Shown here: piece by piece, positions 1 to 7,510 of the stretch
How positions within the stretch are numbered: the stretch's first letter is position 1
Layout of the letters: every line of letters begins with the position of its first letter
Source: OAS926 sp035503715
Lineage (GTDB): Bacteria > Pseudomonadota > Alphaproteobacteria > Rhizobiales > Rhizobiaceae
Assembly: GCA_035503715.1 (NCBI GenBank)
Contig: DATJTE010000065.1
Span: 1-28,748 of the forward strand
Length of the DNA: 28,748 bases
Direction: 5' to 3'
The notes under the pieces: generated by a model
What the model saw: the letters and a program-made list of their open reading frames with translations, nothing else
Databases searched by the model: none
Told to the model about the DNA's origin: nothing
Program-made: the position numbers and the translations under genes

Positions 1-140
1 AGATGGTGATGCCCGGCGACAACGTGTCGGTCGATGTGGAACTGATCGTGCCGATCGCCATGGAAGAGAAGCTGCGCTTCGCCATCCGCGAAGGCGGCCG
101 CACCGTCGGCTCGGGCATCGTCGCCAACATCGTCGCTTAA
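1..140 (+). CDS. tuf: Elongation factor Tu, C-terminal end (partial)
   Basis: This is the last 45 codons of EF-Tu, cut by the left edge of the window; the first complete codon starts at 3 and the stop is TAA at 138-140. The reading MVMPGDNVSVDVELIVPIAM followed by EEKLRFAIREGGRTVGSGIV is the highly conserved end of domain 3 of the GTPase that delivers aminoacyl-tRNA to the ribosome. Position just upstream of rpsJ is a usual place for one tuf copy in alphaproteobacteria. The GTP-binding domain is outside the window, so intactness cannot be judged. Confidence 0.96.
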   Translation, partial: MVMPGDNVSVDVELIVPIAMEEKLRFAIREGGRTVGSGIVANIVA

Positions 141-160
141 GAAGAAAAAGATCGATCTGA

Positions 161-181
161 CGCGGGCGGGAACAGCCCGCG
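161..181 (+). other. Hairpin between tuf and rpsJ
   Basis: A perfect 7-bp stem, CGCGGGC (161-167) with GCCCGCG (175-181), closes a 7-nt loop in the 67-nt gap after tuf. No T run follows, so it is not a classic terminator. It could protect the tuf 3' end, act as a processing site or slow polymerase between tuf and the S10 operon. The stem is seen directly; its role is inference. Confidence 0.5.
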
Positions 182-207
182 CCGCGCCAGAACAAGGAAT
201 AGAGTAG

Positions 208-516
208 ATGAACGGGCAAAATATCCGCATCCGACTTAAAGCGTTCGATCACCGCGTGCTCGATGCTTCGACGCGCGAGATCGTGTCGACCGCCAAGCGC
301 ACGGGCGCCAACGTCCGCGGGCCAATCCCGCTGCCGACGCGCATCGAGAAGTTTACGGTCAACCGCTCGCCGCACATCGACAAGAAGAGCCGCGAGCAGT
401 TCGAGATGCGGACGCATAAGCGTCTGCTCGACATCGTCGACCCAACCCCACAGACCGTAGATGCGCTGATGAAGCTCGACCTGGCGGCCGGTGTGGACGT
501 CGAAATCAAGCTCTAA
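208..516 (+). CDS. rpsJ: 30S ribosomal protein S10 (NusE)
   Basis: A 102-residue protein of normal S10 length. It carries the family signature around residues 28-60, including RTGANVRGPIPLPTR, and the segment SPHIDKKSREQFEMRTHKRL. S10 binds the 3' major domain of 16S rRNA in the small-subunit head. Under the name NusE it also joins NusB in transcription antitermination, and it links to NusG in transcription-translation coupling. It heads the S10 operon, with a purine-rich AAGGAA about 10 nt before the ATG. A 78-nt gap separates it from the preferred rplC start. Confidence 0.98.
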   Translation: MNGQNIRIRLKAFDHRVLDASTREIVSTAKRTGANVRGPIPLPTRIEKFTVNRSPHIDKKSREQFEMRTHKRLLDIVDPTPQTVDALMKLDLAAGVDVEIKL

Positions 517-594
517 GGGCGAAGAACTCGAAGAGCAAAGACCATGAGCCGGCCGGACGACGCTCCCAAGGCTCCTCTGAAGGAAGATGAACCG

Positions 595-1323
595 ATGCGT
601 TCAGGAGTGATTGCACAGAAGGTCGGAATGACCCGCGTCTACAACGACGCCGGGGAGCACGTTCCGGTCACCGTTCTCCGCATGGAGAACTGCCAGGTCG
701 TCGCGCAGCGGACCCAGGAGAAGAACGGCTATACGGCGGTTCAGCTCGGTGTCGGTCTGGCGCGCGTGAAGAACACGTCGAAGGCGATGCGCGGTCACTT
801 TGCCGCGGCTAGCGTCGAGCCGAAGTCGAAAGTGGCTGAATTCCGTGTGTCGCCCGAGAATCTTCTCGATGTCGGCGCCGAAATCACGGTCGATCATTTC
901 GTCGCCGGCCAGAAGGTCGACGTGACGGGCACCTCGACCGGCAAGGGCTTCCAGGGCGTCATCAAGCGTCACCACTTTGGCGGCGGCCGCGCGACCCACG
1001 GTAACTCGGTGTCGCACCGTACCCACGGTTCGACCGGTCAGCGTCAGGACCCGGGCAAGGTGTTCAAGGGCAAGAAGATGGCCGGCCACATGGGTGCGAC
1101 CCGCGTGACCACGCAGAACGTCGAGATCCACTCGACCGACACAGATCGCGGCCTGATCCTGATCCGCGGCGCCGTTCCGGGCACGAAGGGCGCCTGGATC
1201 CTGGTCCGCGACGCGGCCAAGGTTCCGCTGCCCAAGGAAGCGCCGAAGCCGGCTGCGATCCGCGCTGGCGCGGCCAAGACCGCGGCCCAGGCTGGCTCTC
1301 AGACCGAGAAGGGAGCTGAGTAA
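595..1323 (+). CDS. rplC: 50S ribosomal protein L3
   Basis: L3 is an early 23S rRNA-binding assembly protein whose central loop reaches the peptidyl transferase centre. From the ATG at 595 the product is 242 residues and opens MRSGVIAQKVGMTR, the usual L3 N terminus; AAGGAAG at 580-586 is well spaced for this start. An in-frame ATG at 544 would add 17 polar residues without family similarity, so I prefer 595. The conserved GQRQDPGKVFKGKKMAGHMG holds the glutamine that PrmB methylates in E. coli L3. An Ala/Lys/Pro-rich tail of about 30 residues makes it longer than E. coli L3 (209), as is common in alphaproteobacteria. The stop overlaps rplD by one base. Confidence 0.96.
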   Translation: MRSGVIAQKVGMTRVYNDAGEHVPVTVLRMENCQVVAQRTQEKNGYTAVQLGVGLARVKNTSKAMRGHFAAASVEPKSKVAEFRVSPENLLDVGAEITVDHFVAGQKVDVTGTSTGKGFQGVIKRHHFGGGRATHGNSVSHRTHGSTGQRQDPGKVFKGKKMAGHMGATRVTTQNVEIHSTDTDRGLILIRGAVPGTKGAWILVRDAAKVPLPKEAPKPAAIRAGAAKTAAQAGSQTEKGAE

Positions 1324-1943
1324 TGGACATCAAGATCACCACGCTCGCCGGCAAGGATGCCGGCAAGGTCAAGCTCTCGGACGAGATTTTCGGCCTCGAG
1401 CCGCGCGACGACATCCTGGCGCGCGTCGTTCGCTGGCAGCTCGCCAAGCAGCAGCAGGGCACGCACAAGGCGAAGGGCCGCGCCGAGATCGCGCGCACCG
1501 GCGCCAAGATGTACAAGCAGAAGGGTACCGGCCGCGCCCGTCACCATTCGGCGCGCGCGCCGCAGTTCCGCGGCGGCGGCAAGGCTCACGGCCCGGTTGT
1601 CCGCTCGCATGAGCACGATCTGCCGAAGAAGGTTCGCGCGCTCGGCCTGAAGCATGCGCTTTCGGCCAAGGCGAAGGGCTCGAACATCATCGTCGTCGAT
1701 GAACTCACCCTGAAGGACGCCAAGACAAAGGCTCTGGTCGCAAACTTCGCGACGCTCGGCCTGACGAACGCTCTGGTCATCGGCGGCGCCGAACTCGATC
1801 AGAACTTCCAGCGGGCTGCCATCAACATCCCGAACATCGACGTGCTGCCGATTCAGGGCATCAACGTCTACGACATCATGCGCCGCGGCACGCTGGTCCT
1901 TTCGAAGGCCGCCGTCGAGGCTCTCGAGGAGCGCTTCAAATGA
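1323..1943 (+). CDS. rplD: 50S ribosomal protein L4
   Basis: A 206-residue L4, close to the 201 of E. coli. The extended loop is recognisable at about residues 44-92: KGRAEIARTGAKMYKQKGTG, then RARHHSARAPQFRGGGKAHGP. In the ribosome this loop lines the nascent-peptide exit tunnel. In enterobacteria L4 also represses the S10 operon through its leader; no such leader structure is evident here, so that regulation should not be assumed. The ATG shares one base with the rplC stop (TAATG), and the gene overlaps rplW by four bases, which indicates translational coupling. Confidence 0.97.
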   Translation: MDIKITTLAGKDAGKVKLSDEIFGLEPRDDILARVVRWQLAKQQQGTHKAKGRAEIARTGAKMYKQKGTGRARHHSARAPQFRGGGKAHGPVVRSHEHDLPKKVRALGLKHALSAKAKGSNIIVVDELTLKDAKTKALVANFATLGLTNALVIGGAELDQNFQRAAINIPNIDVLPIQGINVYDIMRRGTLVLSKAAVEALEERFK

Positions 1944-2233
1944 CCGATCTCCGACACTACGACGTGATCGTCAGCCCGGCCATTACGGAGAAGTCGACGG
2001 TTGCCTCCGAGCGCAACCAGGTCGTCTTCAACGTCGCCAAGAAGGCATCGAAGCCGGAGATCAAGGCTGCCATCGAGGCGCTGTTCGGCGTCAAGGTGAC
2101 TGCCGTCAACACGCTGGTGCGCAAGGGCAAGATCAAGCGCTTCCGCGGCACGGTCGGCATGCAGAGCGACGTCAAGAAGGCGATCGTGACGCTGGCCGAC
2201 GGTCACTCCATCGACGTCGCGACGGGCCTCTAG
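1940..2233 (+). CDS. rplW: 50S ribosomal protein L23
   Basis: A 97-residue protein with the L23 pattern: HYDVIVSPAITEKST at residues 5-19, VVFNVAKKASKPEIKAAIE, then FGVKVTAVNT and the basic RKGKIKRFRG loop. L23 sits at the exit of the peptide tunnel and is the main docking site for trigger factor and SRP. Its ATG overlaps the last four bases of rplD (ATGA), so translation is probably coupled. Length is typical and no residue looks out of place. Confidence 0.97.
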   Translation: MTDLRHYDVIVSPAITEKSTVASERNQVVFNVAKKASKPEIKAAIEALFGVKVTAVNTLVRKGKIKRFRGTVGMQSDVKKAIVTLADGHSIDVATGL

Positions 2234-2255
2234 GACAGGGCGCGAGGACAGGAAC

Positions 2256-3092
2256 ATGGCACTGAAGAAATTTAATCCGGTCACGCCAAGCACCCGCCAG
2301 CTGGTGCTCGTCGACCGCTCGGCCCTCTACAAGGGCAAGCCCGTCAAGGGTCTGACCGAAGGCTTGAAGAAGTCCGGCGGACGCAACAACTATGGCCGCA
2401 TCACCGCCCGTTTCATCGGCGGCGGTCACAAGCAGGCCTATCGCATCATCGACTTCAAGCGCCGCAAGCTTGATGTGACAGCGACGGTCGAGCGGATCGA
2501 ATACGACCCGAACCGCACCGCGTTCATAGCGCTCATCAAGTATGAGGACGGCGAGCTGTCCTACATCCTGGCGCCGCAGCGCCTTGCGGTCGGCGACAAG
2601 ATCGTTTCCGGCGAGAGCGGGATCGACGTGAAGCCGGGCAATGCGATGCCGCTGGGTTCGATGCCGGTCGGCACGATCGTCCACAATGTCGAGCTGAAGC
2701 CGGGCAAGGGCGGCCAGATCGCCCGTTCTGCTGGCGGTTATGCCCAGCTCGTCGGCCGCGACCAGGGCATGGCGATCCTGCGCCTGAACTCGGGCGAGCA
2801 GCGCCTCGTCCAGGGCTCGTGCTTCGCCACTGTCGGCGCCGTGTCGAACCCCGACCACGGCAACGTCAATCTCGGCAAGGCAGGCCGCAACGTGTGGAAG
2901 GGCAAGCGCCCGCACAACCGCGGCGTCGCCATGAACCCGGTCGACCACCCGCATGGTGGTGGTGAAGGCCGCACCTCTGGTGGCCGCCACCCGGTCACCC
3001 CGTGGGGCAAGCCGACCAAGGGCAAGAAGACGCGGTCCAACAAGTCGACCGACAAGTTCATCATGCGCTCGCGCCACGCGCGCAAGAGCTAA
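2256..3092 (+). CDS. rplB: 50S ribosomal protein L2
   Basis: A 278-residue L2 of standard length. L2 bridges the subunits and supports the peptidyl transferase centre. The family signature PVDHPHGGGEGR lies at residues 228-239 and includes His231, the equivalent of E. coli His229, which is important for peptidyl transferase activity. The N-terminal RNA-binding part contains GRNNYGRITARFIGGGHKQ, and the C terminus ends in a basic stretch. A purine-rich site (GAGGACAGGAA) precedes the ATG. It lies 22 nt after rplW and 16 nt before rpsS. Confidence 0.98.
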   Translation: MALKKFNPVTPSTRQLVLVDRSALYKGKPVKGLTEGLKKSGGRNNYGRITARFIGGGHKQAYRIIDFKRRKLDVTATVERIEYDPNRTAFIALIKYEDGELSYILAPQRLAVGDKIVSGESGIDVKPGNAMPLGSMPVGTIVHNVELKPGKGGQIARSAGGYAQLVGRDQGMAILRLNSGEQRLVQGSCFATVGAVSNPDHGNVNLGKAGRNVWKGKRPHNRGVAMNPVDHPHGGGEGRTSGGRHPVTPWGKPTKGKKTRSNKSTDKFIMRSRHARKS

Positions 3093-3108
3093 GAAGAGGT
3101 AGTCAGAC

Positions 3109-3387
3109 GTGACCCGTTCAGTTTGGAAAGGCCCGTTCATCGACGGCTATCTGCTGAAGAAGGCAGACAAGGTTCGTGATGGCGGCCGTAACGAGGTGAT
3201 CAAGATGTGGAGCCGCCGCTCCACCATCCTGCCGCAGTTCGTCGGCCTCACCTTCGGCGTCTACAACGGCCAGAAGCATATCCCGGTCTCGGTGTCCGAG
3301 GAGATGGTGGGCCACAAGTTCGGTGAGTTCGCTCCGACCCGCAACTATTACGGTCACGGCGCGGACAAGAAGGCGAAGAGGAAATAA
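3109..3387 (+). CDS. rpsS: 30S ribosomal protein S19 (GTG start)
   Basis: A 92-residue S19, the normal length, starting with GTG at 3109. The opening TRSVWKGPFIDGYLLKK is characteristic, and no upstream ATG would give a better family N terminus. AAGAAGAGG at 3091-3099 supplies the Shine-Dalgarno site. S19 lies in the head of the 30S subunit near S13 and the A-site finger. The signature around VYNGQKHIPVSVSEEMVGHKFGEF is complete. Only one base separates its stop from rplV. Confidence 0.97.
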   Translation: MTRSVWKGPFIDGYLLKKADKVRDGGRNEVIKMWSRRSTILPQFVGLTFGVYNGQKHIPVSVSEEMVGHKFGEFAPTRNYYGHGADKKAKRK

Positions 3388-3388
3388 C

Positions 3389-3778
3389 ATGGGCAAGCCA
3401 AAAGCCCCCCGTCGTCTCGCGGACAACGAAGCGCGCGCAGTGCTGCGCACGATCCGTGTCAGCCCGCAGAAGCTGAACCTCGTCGCCGCGCTGATCCGCG
3501 GCAAGAAGGTCGCGACCGCGCTGAACGATCTCGAGTTTTCGCGCAAGCGCATCTCCGACACCGTCAAGCGGACGCTGGAGTCGGCGATCGCCAACGCCGA
3601 GAACAATCACAATCTCGACGTCGACGCGCTCGTCGTCGCCGAAGCCTATGTCGGCAAGTCGATCGTTATGAAGCGGTTCCATAGCCGCGGCCGTGGCCGC
3701 GCGAGCCGGATCGAGAAGCCGTTTTCGCACCTCACGATCGTCGTTCGTGAAGTCGAAGAGAAAGGGGAGGCCGCTTAA
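3389..3778 (+). CDS. rplV: 50S ribosomal protein L22
   Basis: Read from the ATG at 3389 this is a 129-residue L22. An in-frame ATG further upstream (3323) lies inside rpsS and is rejected. The sequence contains RTIRVSPQKLNLVAALIRGK near residue 20, ESAIANAENNHNLDVDAL, and the basic loop MKRFHSRGRGRASRI. With L4, this loop forms the constriction of the exit tunnel, the region altered in some macrolide-resistant strains. It overlaps rpsC by one base (TAATG), so the two are probably translated in a coupled way. Confidence 0.97.
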   Translation: MGKPKAPRRLADNEARAVLRTIRVSPQKLNLVAALIRGKKVATALNDLEFSRKRISDTVKRTLESAIANAENNHNLDVDALVVAEAYVGKSIVMKRFHSRGRGRASRIEKPFSHLTIVVREVEEKGEAA

Positions 3779-4500
3779 TGGGCCAGAAAATCAATCCGAT
3801 CGGTCTCCGCCTCGGCGTCAACCGCACCTGGGATTCGCGCTGGTACGCGAACACCGGCGAGTACGGTCAGCTCCTGCATGAAGACATCAAGATCCGCGAC
3901 TACCTGATGAAGGAGTTGAAGCAGGCGGCCGTGTCCAAGGTCGTGATCGAGCGTCCGCACAAGAAGTGCCGCGTCACGATCCACGCCGCGCGTCCGGGCC
4001 TGATCATCGGTAAGAAGGGCGCCGACATCGAGAAGCTTCGCAAGAAGCTGACCGAGATGACCAAGTCGGAGACGCACCTGAATATCGTCGAGGTCCGCAA
4101 GCCGGAAATCGACGCGACGCTGGTCGCGCAGTCGATCGCGCAGCAGCTCGAGCGCCGCATCGCGTTCCGTCGCGCCATGAAGCGCGCCGTTCAGTCGGCG
4201 ATGCGCCTCGGCGCCGAGGGCATCCGCATCAACTGCTCGGGCCGCCTCGGCGGTTCGGAAATCGCGCGCATGGAATGGTACCGCGAAGGTCGCGTGCCGC
4301 TGCATACGCTGCGCGCCGACGTTGATTACGGCACGGCCGAAGCCGAGACCGCTTACGGCATCTGCGGCGTCAAGGTGTGGGTGTTCAAGGGCGAAATCCT
4401 CGAGCACGACCCGATGGCGTCCGAGCGTCGCGCGACCGAGGGCGATCAGCACGGTGGCGGTGGCGGCGGTCAGCGCCGTCGCGAAAACGCCGCGGCTTGA
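3778..4500 (+). CDS. rpsC: 30S ribosomal protein S3
   Basis: A 240-residue S3, close to the 233 of E. coli. The N terminus MGQKINPIGLRLGVNRTWDS is diagnostic. A KH-type RNA-binding motif (GLIIGKKGADIEKLRKKL) lies at about residues 74-91, and the C-terminal domain carries the signature in SGRLGGSEIARMEWYREGRV. S3 forms part of the mRNA entry site and contributes to ribosomal helicase activity. The tail after about residue 215 is Gly-rich and basic, presumably disordered. It starts on the last base of rplV. Confidence 0.98.
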   Translation: MGQKINPIGLRLGVNRTWDSRWYANTGEYGQLLHEDIKIRDYLMKELKQAAVSKVVIERPHKKCRVTIHAARPGLIIGKKGADIEKLRKKLTEMTKSETHLNIVEVRKPEIDATLVAQSIAQQLERRIAFRRAMKRAVQSAMRLGAEGIRINCSGRLGGSEIARMEWYREGRVPLHTLRADVDYGTAEAETAYGICGVKVWVFKGEILEHDPMASERRATEGDQHGGGGGGQRRRENAAA

Positions 4501-4529
4501 GGCGCAGAGAGAATTTGGAGTGAATTGAG

Positions 4530-4943
4530 ATGCTGCAGCCAAAGCGCACAAAGTTCCGCAAGCAGTTCAAGGGCCGCATCCACGGCACCGCGAAGGGCGG
4601 GACGAACCTCGACTTCGGCGGTTTTGGCCTGAAGGCGTTGGAACCGAACCGCGTCACCGCGCGCGAGATCGAGGCGGCCCGCCGCGCGATCACCCGTGAG
4701 ATGAAGCGCCAGGGCCGTGTCTGGATCCGCGTGTTCCCGGACGTGCCGGTTACCTCGAAGCCGACCGAAGTCCGCATGGGTAAGGGTAAGGGCGCTGTCG
4801 ACTACTGGGCGTGCAAGGTGAAGCCGGGCCGCATCATGTTCGAGATCGACGGCGTCAACGAACAGACCGCCCGCGAGGCGCTGCGTCTCGGCGCCGCCAA
4901 GCTGTCGGTCAAGACGCGCTTCGTACAGCGCATCGCAGATTGA
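4530..4943 (+). CDS. rplP: 50S ribosomal protein L16
   Basis: A 137-residue L16, one residue longer than E. coli. The N terminus MLQPKRTKFRKQFKGRIHG and the later segment VRMGKGKGAVDYWACKVKPG are family hallmarks. L16 binds late in assembly near the A site and the central protuberance, contacting tRNA elbows. In E. coli, Arg81 of the equivalent protein is hydroxylated by YcfD; the corresponding region (VTSKPTEVRMGKG) is present here. The site GAATTTGGAGTG precedes the ATG. The gap to rpmC is 13 nt. Confidence 0.97.
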   Translation: MLQPKRTKFRKQFKGRIHGTAKGGTNLDFGGFGLKALEPNRVTAREIEAARRAITREMKRQGRVWIRVFPDVPVTSKPTEVRMGKGKGAVDYWACKVKPGRIMFEIDGVNEQTAREALRLGAAKLSVKTRFVQRIAD

Positions 4944-4956
4944 GGAAGGGCTGGAC

Positions 4957-5154
4957 ATGAAGGCCGCCGACGTAAGGACCAAGACGCCCGACCAGCTCAG
5001 CGATGACCTCGCCGCGCTGAAGAAGGAACAGTTCAACCTGCGCTTCCAGAAAGCGACGGGTCAGCTCGAGAAGACAGCGCGCGTGAAGCAGGTCCGCAGG
5101 GACATTGCGCGCATCAAGACCATTGCGGCCCAGAAAGCCGCCAAGAAGGCGTAA
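4957..5154 (+). CDS. rpmC: 50S ribosomal protein L29
   Basis: A 65-residue L29 of usual size. It is two long helices with the conserved centre LKKEQFNLRFQKATGQLEKT and VKQVRRDIARIKTI. L29 sits beside L23 at the tunnel exit, where factors that act on nascent chains dock. GAGGAAGGG precedes the start with good spacing. The C-terminal AAQKAAKKA is a short basic tail. It lies between rplP and rpsQ in the canonical order. Confidence 0.95.
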   Translation: MKAADVRTKTPDQLSDDLAALKKEQFNLRFQKATGQLEKTARVKQVRRDIARIKTIAAQKAAKKA

Positions 5155-5164
5155 GGACAAGACA

Positions 5165-5404
5165 ATGCCAAAGCGCGTATTGCAGGGCACCGTCGTCAGC
5201 GACAAGAACGAGAAGACGGTGGTCGTGAAAGTCGAGCGCCGCTTCACGCATCCGGTGATGAAGAAGACGGTCCGCATGACCAAGAAGTACAAGGCGCACG
5301 ACGAGACCAATGCCTGCAAGGTGGGCGACCAGGTGTTCATCCAGGAATCGAAGCCGATCTCCAAGGACAAGCGCTGGATCGTCGTCTCGGGCGCCGAGGC
5401 TTAA
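5165..5404 (+). CDS. rpsQ: 30S ribosomal protein S17
   Basis: A 79-residue S17 read from the ATG at 5165; an in-frame ATG at 5105 lies inside rpmC and is not used. The start MPKRVLQGTVVSDKNEKTVV is typical, followed by the OB-fold signature VERRFTHPVMKKTVRMTKKY. S17 is a primary 16S rRNA-binding protein that nucleates assembly of the 5' domain. AAGGACAAG lies just upstream. A 70-nt gap with a hairpin separates it from rplN, which is the S10/spc operon boundary in E. coli. Confidence 0.96.
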   Translation: MPKRVLQGTVVSDKNEKTVVVKVERRFTHPVMKKTVRMTKKYKAHDETNACKVGDQVFIQESKPISKDKRWIVVSGAEA

Positions 5405-5425
5405 ACCGAATTTTTGAACCGACCG

Positions 5426-5446
5426 GGGAGGGCGCAAGCGCCTCCC
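5426..5446 (+). other. Hairpin at the rpsQ-rplN (S10/spc) boundary
   Basis: GGGA (5426-5429) and GGCG (5431-5434) pair with CGCC (5439-5442) and TCCC (5443-5446) around a CAAG loop; one G at 5430 is bulged. A purine-rich tract with the rplN Shine-Dalgarno site follows, not T residues. It may be a weak pause, a processing site or an RNA-binding site. In E. coli this junction carries the spc promoter and the S8 site lies further down, but no S8 target is recognised here. Confidence 0.45.
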
Positions 5447-5474
5447 GAATGAGAGAAGAAGAAGGCGGCCAGTC

Positions 5475-5843
5475 ATGATTCAGATGCAAACAAACCTCGA
5501 CGTCGCGGACAATTCCGGCGCCCGTCGGGTCATGTGCATTAAGGTGCTGGGCGGCTCGAAGCGGAAATACGCTTCCGTCGGCGACATCATCGTGGTGTCG
5601 ATCAAGGAAGCCATTCCGCGCGGCCGCGTGAAGAAGGGCGATGTGATGAAGGCGGTCGTTGTGCGCACCGCCAAGGACATCCGTCGCCCGGATGGCAGCG
5701 TGATCCGTTTTGACAAGAATGCGGCGGTGCTGGTCGACAACAAGTCGGAGCCGGTCGGTACGCGCATTTTCGGGCCGGTTCCGCGCGAGCTTCGCGCCAA
5801 GAACCACATGAAGATCATCTCGCTCGCGCCTGAAGTGCTGTAA
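5475..5843 (+). CDS. rplN: 50S ribosomal protein L14
   Basis: A 122-residue L14, one short of E. coli. It begins MIQMQTNLDVADNSGARRVM and carries the signature ending in CIKVLGG, followed by the basic loop IPRGRVKKGDVMKAVVVRT. L14 lies at the subunit interface, contacts 16S helix 14, and is the docking site for the silencing factor RsfS. AGAAGAAGGCGG lies upstream of the ATG. It is the first spc-type gene after the 70-nt gap and is followed 12 nt later by rplX. Confidence 0.97.
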   Translation: MIQMQTNLDVADNSGARRVMCIKVLGGSKRKYASVGDIIVVSIKEAIPRGRVKKGDVMKAVVVRTAKDIRRPDGSVIRFDKNAAVLVDNKSEPVGTRIFGPVPRELRAKNHMKIISLAPEVL

Positions 5844-5855
5844 GGAGCCGGGACA

Positions 5856-6170
5856 ATGCAGAAAATCCGCAAGGGCGACAAAGTCGTCGTGCTTTCCGGC
5901 AAGGACAAGGGCCGCACCGGCGAGGTGCTGCGCGTCATGCCTAAGGACGACAAGGCCGTCGTGCGTGGCGTGAACCAGGTTCGCCGCCATCAGAAGCAGT
6001 CGCAGTCTCAGGAAGGCGGCATCATTACCAAGGAAGCGCCGATCCACCTGTCGAACATCGCGATCGCCGACCCGAAGGATGGCAAGCCGACCCGCGTCGG
6101 TTTCCAGATCCAGAAGGATGGCACGAAGGTGCGCGTCGCCAAGCGCTCTGGAGAAGTCATCAATGGCTAA
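5856..6170 (+). CDS. rplX: 50S ribosomal protein L24
   Basis: A 104-residue L24 with a KOW motif at residues 4-30 (IRKGDKVVVLSGKDKGRTGE), then NQVRRHQKQSQSQEGGIITK and PIHLSNIAIADP. L24 is one of two initiator proteins for 50S assembly and sits near the tunnel exit. The last eight bases overlap the start of rplE, an arrangement that favours coupled translation. It has an ordinary Shine-Dalgarno site (AAGGAG) before the ATG. Confidence 0.97.
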   Translation: MQKIRKGDKVVVLSGKDKGRTGEVLRVMPKDDKAVVRGVNQVRRHQKQSQSQEGGIITKEAPIHLSNIAIADPKDGKPTRVGFQIQKDGTKVRVAKRSGEVING

Positions 6171-6726
6171 GGCAGCTCAAAACAATCAACCGCGTCTGAA
6201 GAAGGTCTACAACGAGACCATCCGCAAGGCGCTGCGCGAGCAGTTCAACTATGAGAACGAGATGCAGGTTCCGCGTCTCGACAAGATCGTGCTGAACATG
6301 GGCGTTGGCGAGTCGACGGGCGATTCCAAGAAGCCGTCCATCGCGGCCGAGGACCTGTCGATGATCGCCGGCCAGAAGGCCGTCGTGACCCGCGCGCGCA
6401 AGTCGATCGCGACCTTCAAGGTCCGCGAGAACATGCCGATCGGCGCCAAGGTGACGCTCCGCCAGGACCGTATGTACGAGTTCCTGGATCGCCTGGTGAA
6501 CATCGCGCTGCCGCGCGTTCGAGACTTCCGCGGGCTCTCGCCCAAGAGCTTCGACGGCCGTGGCAACTACGCGATCGGTATCAAGGAGCACATCGTGTTT
6601 CCCGAGATCAACTACGACAAGGTCGACCAGATCTGGGGAATGGACATCGTCGTTTGTACGACCGCCAAGACGGATGATGAGGCCCGGGCTCTGCTCAAGG
6701 CTTTCAACTTTCCGTTCCGGCAGTAA
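6163..6726 (+). CDS. rplE: 50S ribosomal protein L5
   Basis: A 187-residue L5 that starts inside the end of rplX (ATG at 6163). An upstream in-frame ATG at 6079 lies deeper within rplX and would add a basic stretch foreign to the family. The conserved core includes MQVPRLDKIVLNMGVGES, the segment GQKAVVTRARKSIATFKVRE and EINYDKVDQIWGMDI. L5 binds 5S rRNA with L18 and forms part of the central protuberance, contacting P-site tRNA. Length agrees with alphaproteobacterial L5 (about 185). Confidence 0.97.
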   Translation: MAKAAQNNQPRLKKVYNETIRKALREQFNYENEMQVPRLDKIVLNMGVGESTGDSKKPSIAAEDLSMIAGQKAVVTRARKSIATFKVRENMPIGAKVTLRQDRMYEFLDRLVNIALPRVRDFRGLSPKSFDGRGNYAIGIKEHIVFPEINYDKVDQIWGMDIVVCTTAKTDDEARALLKAFNFPFRQ

Positions 6727-6753
6727 CGGCAGCGAGAACAAGGAACTTTCTGA

Positions 6754-7059
6754 ATGGCAAAGACCAGCTCAGTCGAGAAGAACAATCGCCGCCGCAAATT
6801 GGCCGCGCAGTACGCACCCAAGCGCGCCGCGCTGAAGGCGATCGTCATGGATCAGTCGAAGCCGCTCGAAGAGCGCTTCCAGGCTCAGCTCAAGCTGGCC
6901 GCGCTGCCCCGCAACGGCGCCAAGGTTCGCATTCGCAACCGCTGCGAAGTGACGGGTCGCCCGCGCGCCTATTACCGCAAGCTCAAGGTGAGCCGTATCG
7001 CGCTTCGCGAGCTTGGCAATTTCGGCCTTATCCCCGGCCTCGTGAAGTCGAGCTGGTAA
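6754..7059 (+). CDS. rpsN: 30S ribosomal protein S14, zinc-free (C-minus) type
   Basis: A 101-residue S14 of the long form. The C-terminal signature reads RNRCEVTGRPRAYYRKLKVSR and contains a single cysteine. The CxxC-x(n)-CxxC zinc ribbon of the short form is therefore absent, which makes this the C-minus type that needs no zinc. S14 sits in the head of the 30S subunit with S3 and S10. The start MAKTSSVEKNNRRRKLAAQY matches the family. AAGGAA lies before the ATG. Confidence 0.97.
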   Translation: MAKTSSVEKNNRRRKLAAQYAPKRAALKAIVMDQSKPLEERFQAQLKLAALPRNGAKVRIRNRCEVTGRPRAYYRKLKVSRIALRELGNFGLIPGLVKSSW

Positions 7060-7071
7060 GGAGACGCACCA

Positions 7072-7470
7072 ATGGCACTGAATGATCCTTTGGGCGATAT
7101 GCTCACCCGCATCCGTAACGCTTACGGACGTAAGAAGAACAAGGTTTCGACGCCGGCCTCGCGCCTGCGTTCGCGCGTTCTCGAAGTGCTGAAGTCGGAA
7201 GGCTACATCCGCGATTTCAGCCAGACGGACCACGCGGACGGCAAGTCCGAGATCGAGATCGAGCTGAAGTATTACGAGGGCAATCCAGTCATTCGCGAAA
7301 TCGCCCGCGTGTCCAAACCCGGCCGCCGCGTTTACGTGTCGGTCAAGTCGATCCCGCAGGTCGCCAACGGCCTCGGCATCTCGATCCTTTCGACTCCGAA
7401 AGGCGTGATGGCCGACCACGAGGCGCGCGAACAGAATGTCGGCGGAGAGATTCTCTGCCAGATATTCTAG
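7072..7470 (+). CDS. rpsH: 30S ribosomal protein S8
   Basis: A 132-residue S8 with the N-terminal NDPLGDMLTRIRNAYGRKK and the C-terminal signature LSTPKGVMADHEAREQNVGGE. S8 is a primary binder of the 16S central domain. In E. coli it is the translational repressor of the spc operon through a site at rplE. I did not find an obvious mimic of that site, so autoregulation is not claimed. AAGGAG lies upstream of the ATG. A 40-nt gap leads to rplF. Confidence 0.97.
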   Translation: MALNDPLGDMLTRIRNAYGRKKNKVSTPASRLRSRVLEVLKSEGYIRDFSQTDHADGKSEIEIELKYYEGNPVIREIARVSKPGRRVYVSVKSIPQVANGLGISILSTPKGVMADHEAREQNVGGEILCQIF

Positions 7471-7510
7471 TTCAACCGGACCGCTAGAAGAGAAGAACGA
7501 GGACAAAGAA

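Noticed and set aside
2172..3140. Minus-strand frame of 322 codons opposite rplB
   Set aside because: Shadow frame of rplB with no recognisable domain.
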